From Nocardiopsis prasina DSM 43845 (GTDB taxonomy: Bacteria > Actinomycetota > Actinomycetes > Streptosporangiales > Streptosporangiaceae): a stretch of 64,000 nt of DNA. The translations under genes were made by a program, and so were the position numbers. The DNA lies in contig NZ_ANAE01000110.1 in the NCBI RefSeq assembly GCF_000341265.1, positions 58,919 through 122,918 of the forward strand, written 5' to 3'. Numbering within the stretch: position 1 is the first letter of the stretch; every line of letters begins with the position of its first letter. The notes under the pieces are model-generated. The model made no database searches. It worked only from the letters and a program-made list of their open reading frames with translations, and was not told where the DNA came from. Positions 17,944-26,049 of this stretch are shown here, one piece after another.

Positions 17944-18636
17944 TCATGTCACTTCCAGTCCCGACCTGTGCGTCTGACCGTCGCCGTCGGCCCTGCGCTG
18001 CGCGTGGAAGGCGAGGATCTGGAGTTCGATGGACAAGTCGACCTTACGCACATCGACCCCGTCCGGCACATTCAGCACGACGGGGGCGAAGTTGAGGATG
18101 CTGGTCACTCCCGCTTCCACGAAGCGGCTGGCGACACCCTGCGCGGAACCGGCAGGTGTGGCGATCACCCCGATCGACACACCCCTGGAACGCACAACCT
18201 CCTCCAGGCTGTCAATATGCCTCACGTCCAGCGACGCCACGGACCGCCCCACCACCTCCGGGTCGGCGTCGAGCAGGGCCGCTATCCGGAATCCGCGGGT
18301 GCCGAACCCCCCGTAGTTGGCCAGTGCGCGCCCCAGGTTGCCGATGCCGACGATGGCCACGGACCAGTCCTGGGTGAGACCAAGCTCACGCGAGATCTGG
18401 TAGATGAGGTACTCGACCTCGTAACCCACGCCTCTCGTCCCGTAGGAGCCCAGATGGGAGAGGTCCTTACGGAGCTTCGCCGAGTTCACTCCCGCGGCAC
18501 CGGCGAGCCCCTCAGAGGAGACGGTGGCGGTGCCACGGTCCTGGAGTGCCTGGAGGGCGCGGAGGTAGACCGGCAGCCGGGCGACGGTGGCCTCCGGTAT
18601 TCCCCTCTCCCGGGGCCGAGGCGGACGAGTTGTCAC
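17944..18636 (-). CDS. rex: redox-sensing transcriptional repressor Rex
   Basis: 230 aa. The N-terminal winged helix is at about residues 15-90 (VYLRALQALQDRG, VNSAKLRKDLSHLGSYGTRGVGY). The NAD(H)-binding Rossmann domain begins VAIVGIGNLGRALANY with GxGxxG, followed by the acidic LLDAD and a C-terminal swap helix (LSIELQILAFH). Rex leaves DNA when NADH is high and controls respiratory and haem genes in actinomycetes. The GTG start has AGGAG upstream. A Rex site lies 129 bp upstream, indicating autoregulation and control of hemA-hemC-hemD-hemB downstream. Confidence 0.97.
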   Translation of the reverse strand: MTTRPPRPRERGIPEATVARLPVYLRALQALQDRGTATVSSEGLAGAAGVNSAKLRKDLSHLGSYGTRGVGYEVEYLIYQISRELGLTQDWSVAIVGIGNLGRALANYGGFGTRGFRIAALLDADPEVVGRSVASLDVRHIDSLEEVVRSRGVSIGVIATPAGSAQGVASRFVEAGVTSILNFAPVVLNVPDGVDVRKVDLSIELQILAFHAQRRADGDGQTHRSGLEVT

Positions 18637-18764
18637 AGGGTGGCGCTCCTGGGGAGAGGTCGGTTCGGGCGGGTGCGGGGTACGGAGCTCGCGGCTCCGG
18701 CGCCGACGGCCCCGAACACGCGCCTCCCCCGCCCTACAGGTCGTGGGACCCCCAGATTACGCGC

Positions 18765-18782
18765 TTGTGAAAGCACGCACAA
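18765..18782. promoter_or_regulatory. Rex operator (ROP) upstream of rex
   Basis: TTGTGAAAGCACGCACAA has perfect TTGTG-N8-CACAA arms, the core of the actinobacterial Rex operator (consensus TTGTGAA, spacer, TTCACAA). It lies 129 bp upstream of the rex GTG in the only sizeable upstream gap. The rest of the 440-bp interval up to the glutaredoxin gene (18637-19075) contains no gene I can support. Confidence 0.8.
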
Positions 18783-18978
18783 AGTGGGGTCCGATGTGAC
18801 GCCCCACGGGCGAGTTCCCACAAATGCACCCCCGGGGGCCCGCCGAGGAACAGGAGATCACATCGCAGGCATTCCGGGCGGAGGAGGCCCGCGGCGCGGA
18901 CCCGGTGAGTAAGTCGCGGAGTCTCTCGACGCCCAACCGGGGATGCTTCAAGGAAGTGTCGGGAAGCGACGCGGAAAA

Positions 18979-19028
18979 GGCGCCGTCGTCGCCAATGGCG
19001 GTGGAACCGCCGCACGCTCGACGGCGCC
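18979..19028 (-). terminator. probable terminator behind the glutaredoxin gene
   Basis: Ten-base arms GGCGCCGTCG (18979-18988) and CGACGGCGCC (19019-19028) are perfectly complementary and enclose a second small hairpin (GGCGGT, GGAA, ACCGCC). It lies about 50 bp past the glutaredoxin stop. On the minus strand the stem is followed by a short U-containing tract, so a terminator is likely but not certain. Confidence 0.45.
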
Positions 19029-19075
19029 CATTCCCCTACCCGTCCGCCCTCGGAGGTGAACCCTCGAAAGCCCCC

Positions 19076-19342
19076 TCAGGAGGAGAGCGCGGAGCGCAGA
19101 CGCCCCTCGGACACCCGCCAGAAATCGTGCCGCCGACCGTCGACGAAGGTCACCGGGACCTTGTCCCAGTACTCCTCGCGGTCGGCCTCCGAGACCTCCG
19201 CCAGGTCGTGCTCGGCCCGATCCACGCCGAGGTCGTCCGTCACGCCCTCGATGACCGACCACGCCTCCTCACAGAGGTGGCACCCGGCCTTGCCGAGCAT
19301 GACCACGCGCGCCTTCCCCGGCCACTGCTGGGTTTCCGTCAT
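19076..19342 (-). CDS. glutaredoxin-family thiol protein
   Basis: 88 aa with the start chosen at 19342, which has GGAG about 9 nt upstream. A GTG at 19375 almost abutting the upstream stop is an alternative and would add 11 residues. The thioredoxin fold begins ARVVMLGKAGCHLCEEAW with a CxxC (CHLC) active site, and VPVTFVDG supplies the cis-Pro strand. Members of this small family sit near rex in other actinomycetes. It forms a pair with the MoaD/ThiS-like gene directly upstream. The thiol or mycothiol partner is unknown. Confidence 0.85.
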   Translation of the reverse strand: MTETQQWPGKARVVMLGKAGCHLCEEAWSVIEGVTDDLGVDRAEHDLAEVSEADREEYWDKVPVTFVDGRRHDFWRVSEGRLRSALSS

Positions 19343-19376
19343 GTTTCGCTCCGATTCCGCCACGTTGTCGGCCACC

Positions 19377-19634
19377 TCACCCGCCCGCGAAGGGCGGTAG
19401 GACCTCGATCACAGTCCCGTCCGTGACCGGCACCTCACCGTGCGCCCGCCGACCCACGGGACGTTCGTCCACAAGGAGCGACGAAGCCCCCAGCACGCGC
19501 TGGAAACGGTCGTCGGCGTGCAGGAGACACGCCGCTTCGAGGGCGGCCGCGAGGGTGTCGGCTTCGACCGTCTCCTCAGCCGTTCCGGCCGCTTCCTTCG
19601 CTGAAGCCCAGTACCGGATAGTGCACTTCGCCAT
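19377..19634 (-). CDS. MoaD/ThiS-family sulfur-carrier protein
   Basis: 85 aa ubiquitin-fold protein. It begins MAKCTIRYWASAKEAAG, a MoaD-like first strand, and ends VIEVLPPFAGG. The C-terminal Gly-Gly is the residue pair adenylated and thiocarboxylated in MoaD and ThiS, so it should be functional as a carrier. No E1-like MoeB/ThiF or MoaE gene is adjacent. Its stop lies 1-2 nt from the alternative start of the glutaredoxin gene, implying one transcript. It diverges from glnR, with 109 bp between starts. Whether it serves molybdopterin or another thiolation pathway cannot be told. Confidence 0.86.
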   Translation of the reverse strand: MAKCTIRYWASAKEAAGTAEETVEADTLAAALEAACLLHADDRFQRVLGASSLLVDERPVGRRAHGEVPVTDGTVIEVLPPFAGG

Positions 19635-19743
19635 CAGTTGATTATCCTTGGTGTTGCTCGGAGGCGACGTATTCGACAAATCTTCACCGGGGGCAATGGC
19701 GCCTTCGATCGCCCGACACAAGCGGGCCGACGAGAAGAGACGC

Positions 19744-20532
19744 ATGAGCCATCTGCTGTTACTCACGAACTCGAACGAACCGTCCGACCACGTTCTTCCC
19801 GCCCTCGGACTCCTCCTGCACTCGGTGCGGGTGGCTCCCGCTGAGGCCGGGGCCCTGCTGGCCTCCGGAGTCAGCGGGAACCCGAGCGCCCCGGTTGACG
19901 CCATTCTGGTCGATGCGCGAACGGACCTGGCGGCGGCCCGTAACTTCTGCCGGCTGCTGGACACCACCGGGCTGGACTGCCCGCTGCTGGTCGTCCTCAC
20001 CGAGGGCGGCGTCGCGGCGCTGACCCCGGACTGGCAGGCCGACGACTTCATCCTGGTCACCGCCGGCCCGGCCGAGGTCGAGGCCCGTCTGCGCCTGGCT
20101 GTCGGGGCGGCCGAGGCCGGGTCCGACGACCCGGACGAGATCCGCCGGGGCGATCTGGTGATCGACGAGGCCACCTACATCGCGCGTCTGCGCGGTCGCA
20201 TCCTCGACCTCACCTTCAAGGAGTTCGAACTGCTCAAGTTCCTGGCGCAGCACCCCGGGCGCGTGTTCACCCGGGCCCAGCTGCTCCAGGAGGTCTGGGG
20301 CTACGACTACTACGGCGGCACCAGGACGATCGACGTGCACGTGCGGCGCCTGCGCGCCAAGCTGGGCTCGGAGAACGAGTCCCTGATCGGCACCGTCCGC
20401 AACGTGGGCTACCGCTTCGTACCGGACCCCGTCTCGAAGTCCGCGCCGGCCCAGAAGCCGTCCGGCGAGGCGGCCGAAGCTGCGGAGACGACGGAGGCCG
20501 TGCCCGCCACCCGTTCCGCCGGGGCCTCCTGA
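19744..20532 (+). CDS. glnR: GlnR, OmpR-family master regulator of nitrogen assimilation
   Basis: 262 aa. The N-terminal atypical receiver has the GlnR-specific sequence [19 protein letters not shown] and [19 protein letters not shown]. An Asp in [10 protein letters not shown] is conserved, but the usual acidic pocket is not, as in orphan GlnR proteins that work without a cognate kinase. The C-terminal winged helix (about 145-235) has [17 protein letters not shown] and [26 protein letters not shown] low-complexity Ala/Glu tail of about 30 residues follows. The start at 19744 gives the family N-terminus. It controls glnA, amtB, nitrite and related genes elsewhere. A strong terminator follows at 20560. 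Confidence 0.93.
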   Translation: MSHLLLLTNSNEPSDHVLPALGLLLHSVRVAPAEAGALLASGVSGNPSAPVDAILVDARTDLAAARNFCRLLDTTGLDCPLLVVLTEGGVAALTPDWQADDFILVTAGPAEVEARLRLAVGAAEAGSDDPDEIRRGDLVIDEATYIARLRGRILDLTFKEFELLKFLAQHPGRVFTRAQLLQEVWGYDYYGGTRTIDVHVRRLRAKLGSENESLIGTVRNVGYRFVPDPVSKSAPAQKPSGEAAEAAETTEAVPATRSAGAS

Positions 20533-20559
20533 CGACGGCCCCGCCCGACCCCGACCGCT

Positions 20560-20592
20560 CTCCGGGGCGCCCGCGTCCAGGGCGCCCCGGAG
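20560..20592 (+). terminator. terminator of glnR
   Basis: CTCCGGGGCGCCC and GGGCGCCCCGGAG form a perfect 13-bp stem with a 7-nt loop, 28 bp after the glnR stop. It lacks a long U tract, as is common for actinomycete terminators. Confidence 0.7.
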
Positions 20593-20796
20593 CCGTGTCC
20601 GGGCCAGCGGCCCGTCCCCGGGGCCCCTCCCCCCACCCGACCAATCGGACGGCGCGCACTCTCGTGCTCGGCGCCCCCACGCCCTAAGATCGGTGGGGCA
20701 CCCGACGGACGGGGCTTGGCAGGCGTGGCGGAGTCGCGTCGCCGGGTGCGGCCCGAGCCGCTGATGGCGCGCCCCCGGAGGAGTGAGATCGCACCG

Positions 20797-21810
20797 ATGC
20801 CGACCCCCGCTACCCACGCCCCCCACAGACCCCGCCTGAGCAGCGTCATCGGCGCGGCCTTCATCGGTTCCACACTGATCGCCGTGATGTCGCCGGCCCA
20901 CGCCGACCCCGCCGACCCCGTCGCCTCCGCCGTCATCACCTTCTCCAGTGAGGCCGACACGGTCCGACTTGGTGAAGAGGCCCCGCCGAACACGCTCTCG
21001 GTGACCAACACCGGGAACATCCCGATCTGCCTGCTCGAACTGCGCACCGACTCCGACGAGCTCCCGGCGGGCGCCCCCACCGCCTCCGTGATCGCACCTG
21101 AGATCACGACCCAGAGCACGGTCTCCGGCGCACCCCGGCAGGACTCCACCGTGACGGCGACGCTGCGCTACGCGGCCGCCCCCGGGGAGGGCTGCCAGGG
21201 AGTCGACGAGGGCCAGGTGGAGGAGGTCACGTCGAACTCGTGGACGGTGACGGTCACCGACCCCGAGCCCTCGCCCTCCCCCACTCCCACGGAGTCGCCC
21301 TCGGAGACACCCACGGAGGAGCCGACCGAGCAGCCCACCAGGACTCCGAGCCCGTCCCCCACGCACTCCGCGAGCCCCACGCCGACGCCGACACCGACCC
21401 CGTCAGGCACGCCCACGCCCTCCCCCTCGGCCAGCGAGAGCAGTGCGGGCGGCGGTTCCGGCAACGAGCGCGGCCCCGCCCGGACCCCGAACCAGCCTCC
21501 GCGCTCGACCGTGAGCACCGCCCCCACCAGCGACGCGAGCATCCCCACGCTTCCCCGCAGCGAGGCGGACCTGCCCGACCTCGCCCCCGGAGAGGCCGAG
21601 GACCTCGCCGAACTGCCACTGGTCACGCCCACGGCCGACGAGGACACCGAGACCGAGGTCGCCGCCGACCACTCGGACATGGGTCCCTCGATCGCACCGG
21701 CCGTCCTGCTCGCGGCCTTCCTGCTCGCCCTGCTGCTGGCCACGCCGCTGGCACCCACCCGCCGGGTCCGCCTCGGCGGCGGATACCAGGGCAAGCGACG
21801 CAAGGTCTGA
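20797..21810 (+). CDS. secreted, membrane-anchored Thr/Pro-rich protein
   Basis: 337 aa. An N-terminal signal peptide (SSVIGAAFIGSTLIAVMSPAHA, cleavage after AHA near residue 38) is followed by a beta-rich domain of about 130 residues with two cysteines. A long Ser/Thr/Pro-rich stretch (about residues 150-250) has PTEEPTEQPT-type repeats, and a C-terminal membrane helix (IAPAVLLAAFLLALLL) has a basic tail. No LPxTG or LAxTG motif is visible, so anchoring is by the helix itself. This is a cell-surface stalk architecture; ligand and function are unknown. The start is the methionine just before the signal peptide; the Shine-Dalgarno spacing is long. Confidence 0.78.
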   Translation: MPTPATHAPHRPRLSSVIGAAFIGSTLIAVMSPAHADPADPVASAVITFSSEADTVRLGEEAPPNTLSVTNTGNIPICLLELRTDSDELPAGAPTASVIAPEITTQSTVSGAPRQDSTVTATLRYAAAPGEGCQGVDEGQVEEVTSNSWTVTVTDPEPSPSPTPTESPSETPTEEPTEQPTRTPSPSPTHSASPTPTPTPTPSGTPTPSPSASESSAGGGSGNERGPARTPNQPPRSTVSTAPTSDASIPTLPRSEADLPDLAPGEAEDLAELPLVTPTADEDTETEVAADHSDMGPSIAPAVLLAAFLLALLLATPLAPTRRVRLGGGYQGKRRKV

Positions 21811-21951
21811 CACGTCGCCGGGCGGCCCGGGGCCGGGAACGCGAGTACCGGCCCCGGGTCCGCTCACGTCCGCCCGCTGGATCGCCGTTCGGGGAGGCAG
21901 TACGGGCGTCGACGTGGGGGATTCGGCCAACACGATCTAGGATTCTGGCTC

Positions 21952-22929
21952 ATGAGTACCCCGCTAGTCACTGACAACCTCGCACCGGAGCTGGCCGGGC
22001 CCGTACTGGCCCTGGCCGAGGCCGCGCGTGTACGGGACGGGGCCGCCGCCCTGTCGGAGCACACTCTGCTCCGGATCAGACACGGCGCCCCCTCCGGCAG
22101 CAGCCGCTTCCATGTCGTCTCCCACGACGACCGGGTCGTGGGGTTCGCGTTCGTGGAGAGAGGCGAGGGCGAGCCGGACTCCGGCGAGGTCGTCGTGCAC
22201 CCCGAGCACCGCCGGAGCGGACACGGTTCCGCGCTCCTGCGCTCGATCCGCGACGACGCGGGCCCCCACGGGGTCCGGGTGTGGGCGCACGGGCGCACAC
22301 CCGGTGCGGTCTCGGTGGCGGAGTCCGAGGGCTGGAAGCCGGTCCGGGAGCTGCACAAGATGCGCATGCCCCTGCGCGACCTGGGCCCCGAGGTTCCGGG
22401 AGGCCCGTGGACCGCGCCCGAGCTGCCCGAGCCCGTCCTGCGGCCCGAGGTCGCCGAGAAGGTGCGCATCCGGCCGTTCGTCGTGGGCCAGGACGAACAG
22501 GCGTGGCTGAGGGCCAACGCGCTCGCCTTCGCCGACCACCCCGAGCAGGGTTCACTCACCCTGGACGACCTGCTCCAGCGTGAGGTCGAGGACTGGTTCG
22601 ACCCACGGGGGTTCCTGGTGGCGTCCACCAACAGCGGAGCGATCGCCGCCTACCACTGGACCAAGACGCACGCCGACGGCGCCGGGCTGAGCGACGACGA
22701 GGCCGTCGGCGAGGTCTACGTGGTGGGGGTGGACCCCGCGTGGCAGGGCACCGGCCTGGGCCGCGCCCTGACCCTGGCCGGACTCGTTCACCTGCGCGAC
22801 GCCGGGCTGCCCTGGGTCCACCTGTACGTGGACGGTGACAACGAGGCCGCGGTGCGCCTGTACGAGTCCCTCGGCTTCACGATGTGGGACACGGACGTGA
22901 TGTACGCCCCCTCCGGGCCCCGCGGCTGA
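21952..22929 (+). CDS. mshD: mycothiol synthase (mycothiol acetyltransferase)
   Basis: 325 aa with two tandem GNAT folds, as in mycobacterial MshD. The N-terminal half has GEVVVHPEHRRSGHGSALL. The C-terminal half has the full acetyl-CoA loop VGVDPAWQGTGLGRALT and the NEAAVRLYESLGF signature. It acetylates cysteinyl-glucosamine-inositol in the last step of mycothiol synthesis, marking the host as an actinobacterium. Proximity of mshD to the pst operon is, from memory, conserved in Streptomyces. The start at 21952 is taken from the usual N-terminus. Confidence 0.95.
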   Translation: MSTPLVTDNLAPELAGPVLALAEAARVRDGAAALSEHTLLRIRHGAPSGSSRFHVVSHDDRVVGFAFVERGEGEPDSGEVVVHPEHRRSGHGSALLRSIRDDAGPHGVRVWAHGRTPGAVSVAESEGWKPVRELHKMRMPLRDLGPEVPGGPWTAPELPEPVLRPEVAEKVRIRPFVVGQDEQAWLRANALAFADHPEQGSLTLDDLLQREVEDWFDPRGFLVASTNSGAIAAYHWTKTHADGAGLSDDEAVGEVYVVGVDPAWQGTGLGRALTLAGLVHLRDAGLPWVHLYVDGDNEAAVRLYESLGFTMWDTDVMYAPSGPRG

Positions 22930-23023
22930 ACGTCGGCGCGGGCCGCCCCCGGAGGCCCGTGCGACGTGCGGCTTGTCACATTCACCGGACGAACCCCGGT
23001 GCGCCACAAGAGTGCGACACCGC

Positions 23024-23045
23024 GTTCACCTTCCGTTCATCTTCT
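23024..23045 (+). promoter_or_regulatory. PHO box (PhoP-binding direct repeats)
   Basis: Two adjacent 11-nt units, GTTCACCTTCC and GTTCATCTTCT, match the actinomycete PhoP direct-repeat consensus (GTTCACC plus 4). A weaker third unit may follow near 23052. The box lies 168 bp upstream of pstC and is the only phosphate-control signal visible in the mshD-pstC gap (22930-23212). Confidence 0.75.
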
Positions 23046-23174
23046 CTGGGACAACTGGTCACTTCCTGCGCCTACCTTCGCAATCGGCGCGGTTCGGCTG
23101 TTTCCCGCGCGTTGGCCCTGGCACCACGGTCGGGTCCCGCGTGGTTCACCGCCGTCCCGCTGGGACGCGGACCG

Positions 23175-23216
23175 ATGACCAGCCCCGCACAAACTTCCGA
23201 ACCGGAGAATCCATGA
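23175..23216 (+). other. 13-codon open frame overlapping the pstC start
   Basis: ATG ACC AGC CCC through to TGA encodes a 13-residue peptide (MTSPAQTSEPENP), and its stop overlaps the pstC ATG by 4 bp. It could be a translational-coupling leader or a scar left where pstS is normally found. Its own ribosome-binding site is weak. Confidence 0.25.
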
Positions 23217-24178
23217 CGACCACGGACGCGCCCAAGGCGGCACCGCCGCCCACGGGCAAGCGCCGGATCGGCGATGTCGTTTTCGCCGGGCTCGCCCGGG
23301 GATCGGGGATCCTGATCCTGCTGATCCTCGCGGGTGTGGCCGCCTTCCTCCTGGTCCAGGCCTGGCCGTCACTGCTGGCCAACACCTCGAACTTCCTGAC
23401 GGACCAGTCATGGAACGCCAACGTCCGGGAGAACCCGTCGTTCGGTGTGGCGGCGCTGGCCTTCGGTACCGTCATGGCCGCCGCGATCGCGCTCCTGCTG
23501 GCCACGCCGGTGGCGATCGGCATCGCGCTGTTCATCGTCTACTACGCGCCCCGACGGCTCGCCACGACGCTCGGCTACCTGGTCGACCTGCTCGCCGCCA
23601 TCCCCAGCGTGGTCTACGGCCTGTGGGGCATGATGGTGCTCGCCCCGCAGCTGGTGCCCGTCTACGAGGGCATGACGAAGTACCTGGGCTGGATCCCCCT
23701 CTTCGCGGGCCCCGCCTCCACCTCCGCCCGCACGCTGCTCACCGCGGGCGTCGTCCTGGCCGTGATGATCCTGCCGATCATCACCGCGATGTCCCGCGAC
23801 GTTTTCCACCAGGTCCCGCAGGGCCACCGCGAGGCCGCGCTCGCCATGGGCGCCACCCGCTGGGAGATGATCCGCCTCGCCGTCCTGCCCTTCGGCAAGT
23901 CCGGCATCGTCGGCGGTGCCATGCTCGGCATGGGCCGCGCGCTCGGCGAGACCATGGCCGTCGCCATGATCCTCTCCCCGTCCCTGGCGATCTCCTTCAA
24001 CCTGCTCCAGAGCGGCAACCAGACCATCGCCGCGCACATCGCCCTCCAGTACCCGGAGGCCACCGGCTACGGCGTGTCCGCGCTGATCGCCGCGGGCCTG
24101 GTGCTGTTCGCGATCACCCTGGCCGTCAACATGGGCGCCCGCTACGTCGTGGCCCGGGGCAACAAGGAGTCCGCATGA
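23213..24178 (+). CDS. pstC: phosphate ABC transporter permease PstC
   Basis: 321 aa, six predicted membrane segments. The permease signature EAALAMGATRWEMIRLAVLP (EAA loop contacting PstB) lies near residue 205, and the family stretch IPSVVYGLWGMMVLAPQL near 130. With PstA it forms the channel for high-affinity phosphate import. The start at 23213 has GGAGA upstream. The gene follows directly after the PHO box region with no pstS in between, which is unusual. The stop overlaps pstA by 4 bp. Confidence 0.95.
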   Translation: MTTTDAPKAAPPPTGKRRIGDVVFAGLARGSGILILLILAGVAAFLLVQAWPSLLANTSNFLTDQSWNANVRENPSFGVAALAFGTVMAAAIALLLATPVAIGIALFIVYYAPRRLATTLGYLVDLLAAIPSVVYGLWGMMVLAPQLVPVYEGMTKYLGWIPLFAGPASTSARTLLTAGVVLAVMILPIITAMSRDVFHQVPQGHREAALAMGATRWEMIRLAVLPFGKSGIVGGAMLGMGRALGETMAVAMILSPSLAISFNLLQSGNQTIAAHIALQYPEATGYGVSALIAAGLVLFAITLAVNMGARYVVARGNKESA

Positions 24179-25254
24179 GCATGACGACGACGCAGCCTCC
24201 TGCCCCCGACGCGGGCCCGGCCGGGAACCACCTCCGCTCCGGCGCCCTGCCCAACCGGTTCCCGCTGGTTCTGCTGGTCGCGTGCGGGATGGTGGTGGCG
24301 GGCGTGCTGGCCGCCTTCTCCTCCTTCGGCGTGGTCCTGTGGGCCCTGCTCACCGCCGTCTCCTACGTGGTCATCGTCGTGACCGCCTCGGCGCGGATCG
24401 AGGGCGGCCGCAAGGCGAAGGACCGCCTGGTCACCTCGCTGGTCTACTCCGCGTTCCTGCTCGCCATGGCACCTCTCGTGTCGCTGCTGTACACGGTGGT
24501 CGGCTACGGGCTGGACCGGTTCGACGGCCACTTCCTGTCCGTGTCGATGAACGGCGTACTGCCGAGCATGGACGCGGGCGGCGTCTACCACGCGATCGTC
24601 GGCACCCTGGCGATCACCGGGATGGCCACGCTGATCTCGGTGCCGATCGGCGTGCTCACCGCCGTCTACCTGGTCGAGTACGCCCAGGGCCGCCTGAAGA
24701 AGGTCATCACGTTCTTCGTGGACGTCATGACCGGCATCCCGTCCATCGTCGCCGGTCTCTTCGTGGTGGCGCTGTGGATGATGCTGTTCGGCCCCGGCAA
24801 GACCAACGGCGCGGCGGGCGCGATCTCCCTCGCCGTGCTGATGATCCCGGTCGTGGTCCGCTCCAGCGAGGAGATGCTCCGCCTGGTCCCCCGCGACCTG
24901 CGTGAGGCCTCCTACGCCCTGGGCGTGCCCAAGTGGCGCACGATCACCAAGGTGGTGCTCCCCACCTCCGCGGCCGGGCTGACCACCGGAATCATGCTCG
25001 CCATCGCGCGCGTTATCGGAGAGACGGCACCGCTGGTCCTCACCGCCGGGTCGTCGGCCGTGTCCATCAACTGGAACCTGTTCGACGGCCAGATGATGAG
25101 CCTGCCGGTGTTCATCTACTCGCAGTTCCGCATGGGTGGGGCCGTCAACTACGAGAGGGCCTGGGCCGCCGCCCTGACGCTGGTCCTGACGGTCATGCTG
25201 CTGTTCGTCCTGGCCCGCGTGATCGGCCGCCTCTTCGCACCCAAGACCCGCTAA
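24175..25254 (+). CDS. pstA: phosphate ABC transporter permease PstA
   Basis: 359 aa, ATG overlapping the pstC stop (ATGA). Compared with typical PstA it carries an N-terminal extension with extra hydrophobic segments (about 25-90) before the conserved permease domain. The domain includes VMTGIPSIVAGLF and the EAA loop EASYALGVPKWRTITKVVLP near residue 245, then IARVIGETAPLVLTAG. It functions with PstC and PstB in phosphate uptake. Confidence 0.95.
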   Translation: MSMTTTQPPAPDAGPAGNHLRSGALPNRFPLVLLVACGMVVAGVLAAFSSFGVVLWALLTAVSYVVIVVTASARIEGGRKAKDRLVTSLVYSAFLLAMAPLVSLLYTVVGYGLDRFDGHFLSVSMNGVLPSMDAGGVYHAIVGTLAITGMATLISVPIGVLTAVYLVEYAQGRLKKVITFFVDVMTGIPSIVAGLFVVALWMMLFGPGKTNGAAGAISLAVLMIPVVVRSSEEMLRLVPRDLREASYALGVPKWRTITKVVLPTSAAGLTTGIMLAIARVIGETAPLVLTAGSSAVSINWNLFDGQMMSLPVFIYSQFRMGGAVNYERAWAAALTLVLTVMLLFVLARVIGRLFAPKTR

Positions 25255-25269
25255 AACGAGGAACACCCT

Positions 25270-26049
25270 GTGGCGAAACGAATCGACGTCTCCGGACTGC
25301 ACGTCTACTACAGCGACTTCCTCGCGGTCGAGGACGTGTCCATGACCATCGAACCCCGCTCCGTGACGGCGTTCATCGGCTCCTCCGGCTGCGGCAAGTC
25401 GACCTTCCTGCGCACCCTGAACCGCATGCACGAGGTCACCCCCGGCGCCCGCGCCGAGGGCAAGGTCCTCCTGGACGACCTCGACATCTACGGCCGCGAG
25501 GTCGACCCGGTGATGGTCCGCAGCGAGATCGGCATGGTCTTCCAGAAGGCCAACCCGTTCCCCACCATGTCGATCTACGACAACGTGATCGCGGGGGCCA
25601 GGCTCAACAACACGCGGATGAGCAAGTCCGAGGCGGACGAGCTGGTCGAGGAGTCGCTGCGCGGCGCCAACCTGTGGGAAGAGGTCAAGGACCGCCTGAA
25701 CAAGCCCGGCTCGGGCCTGTCCGGCGGCCAGCAGCAGCGCCTGTGCATCGCCCGTGCCACGGCCGTGAAGCCGTCCGTGCTCCTCATGGACGAGCCCTGT
25801 TCGGCGCTGGACCCCATCTCGACGCTGGCGATCGAGGACCTCATTCACAAGCTGAAGGAGGACTACACGATCGTGATCGTCACCCACAACATGCAGCAGG
25901 CCGCCCGCGTCTCCGACCGGACCGCCTTCTTCAACCTCTCGGCCCCGGGCAAGCCCGGCAAGCTGATCGAGATGGGCGAGACGAACCAGATCTTCACCCG
26001 CCCGGAGAAGAAGGAGACCGAGAACTACATCACCGGCCGGTTCGGGTGA
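25270..26049 (+). CDS. pstB: phosphate ABC transporter ATP-binding protein PstB
   Basis: 259 aa with a GTG start preceded by GAGGAA. Walker [10 protein letters not shown] at about residues 37-45, signature LSGGQQQRL, Walker [14 protein letters not shown], and the switch His in [14 protein letters not shown]. It energises phosphate import. The TGA overlaps the next gene's ATG by one base (TGATG), so a nucleoside hydrolase is translated from the same message. Confidence 0.97.
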   Translation: MAKRIDVSGLHVYYSDFLAVEDVSMTIEPRSVTAFIGSSGCGKSTFLRTLNRMHEVTPGARAEGKVLLDDLDIYGREVDPVMVRSEIGMVFQKANPFPTMSIYDNVIAGARLNNTRMSKSEADELVEESLRGANLWEEVKDRLNKPGSGLSGGQQQRLCIARATAVKPSVLLMDEPCSALDPISTLAIEDLIHKLKEDYTIVIVTHNMQQAARVSDRTAFFNLSAPGKPGKLIEMGETNQIFTRPEKKETENYITGRFG

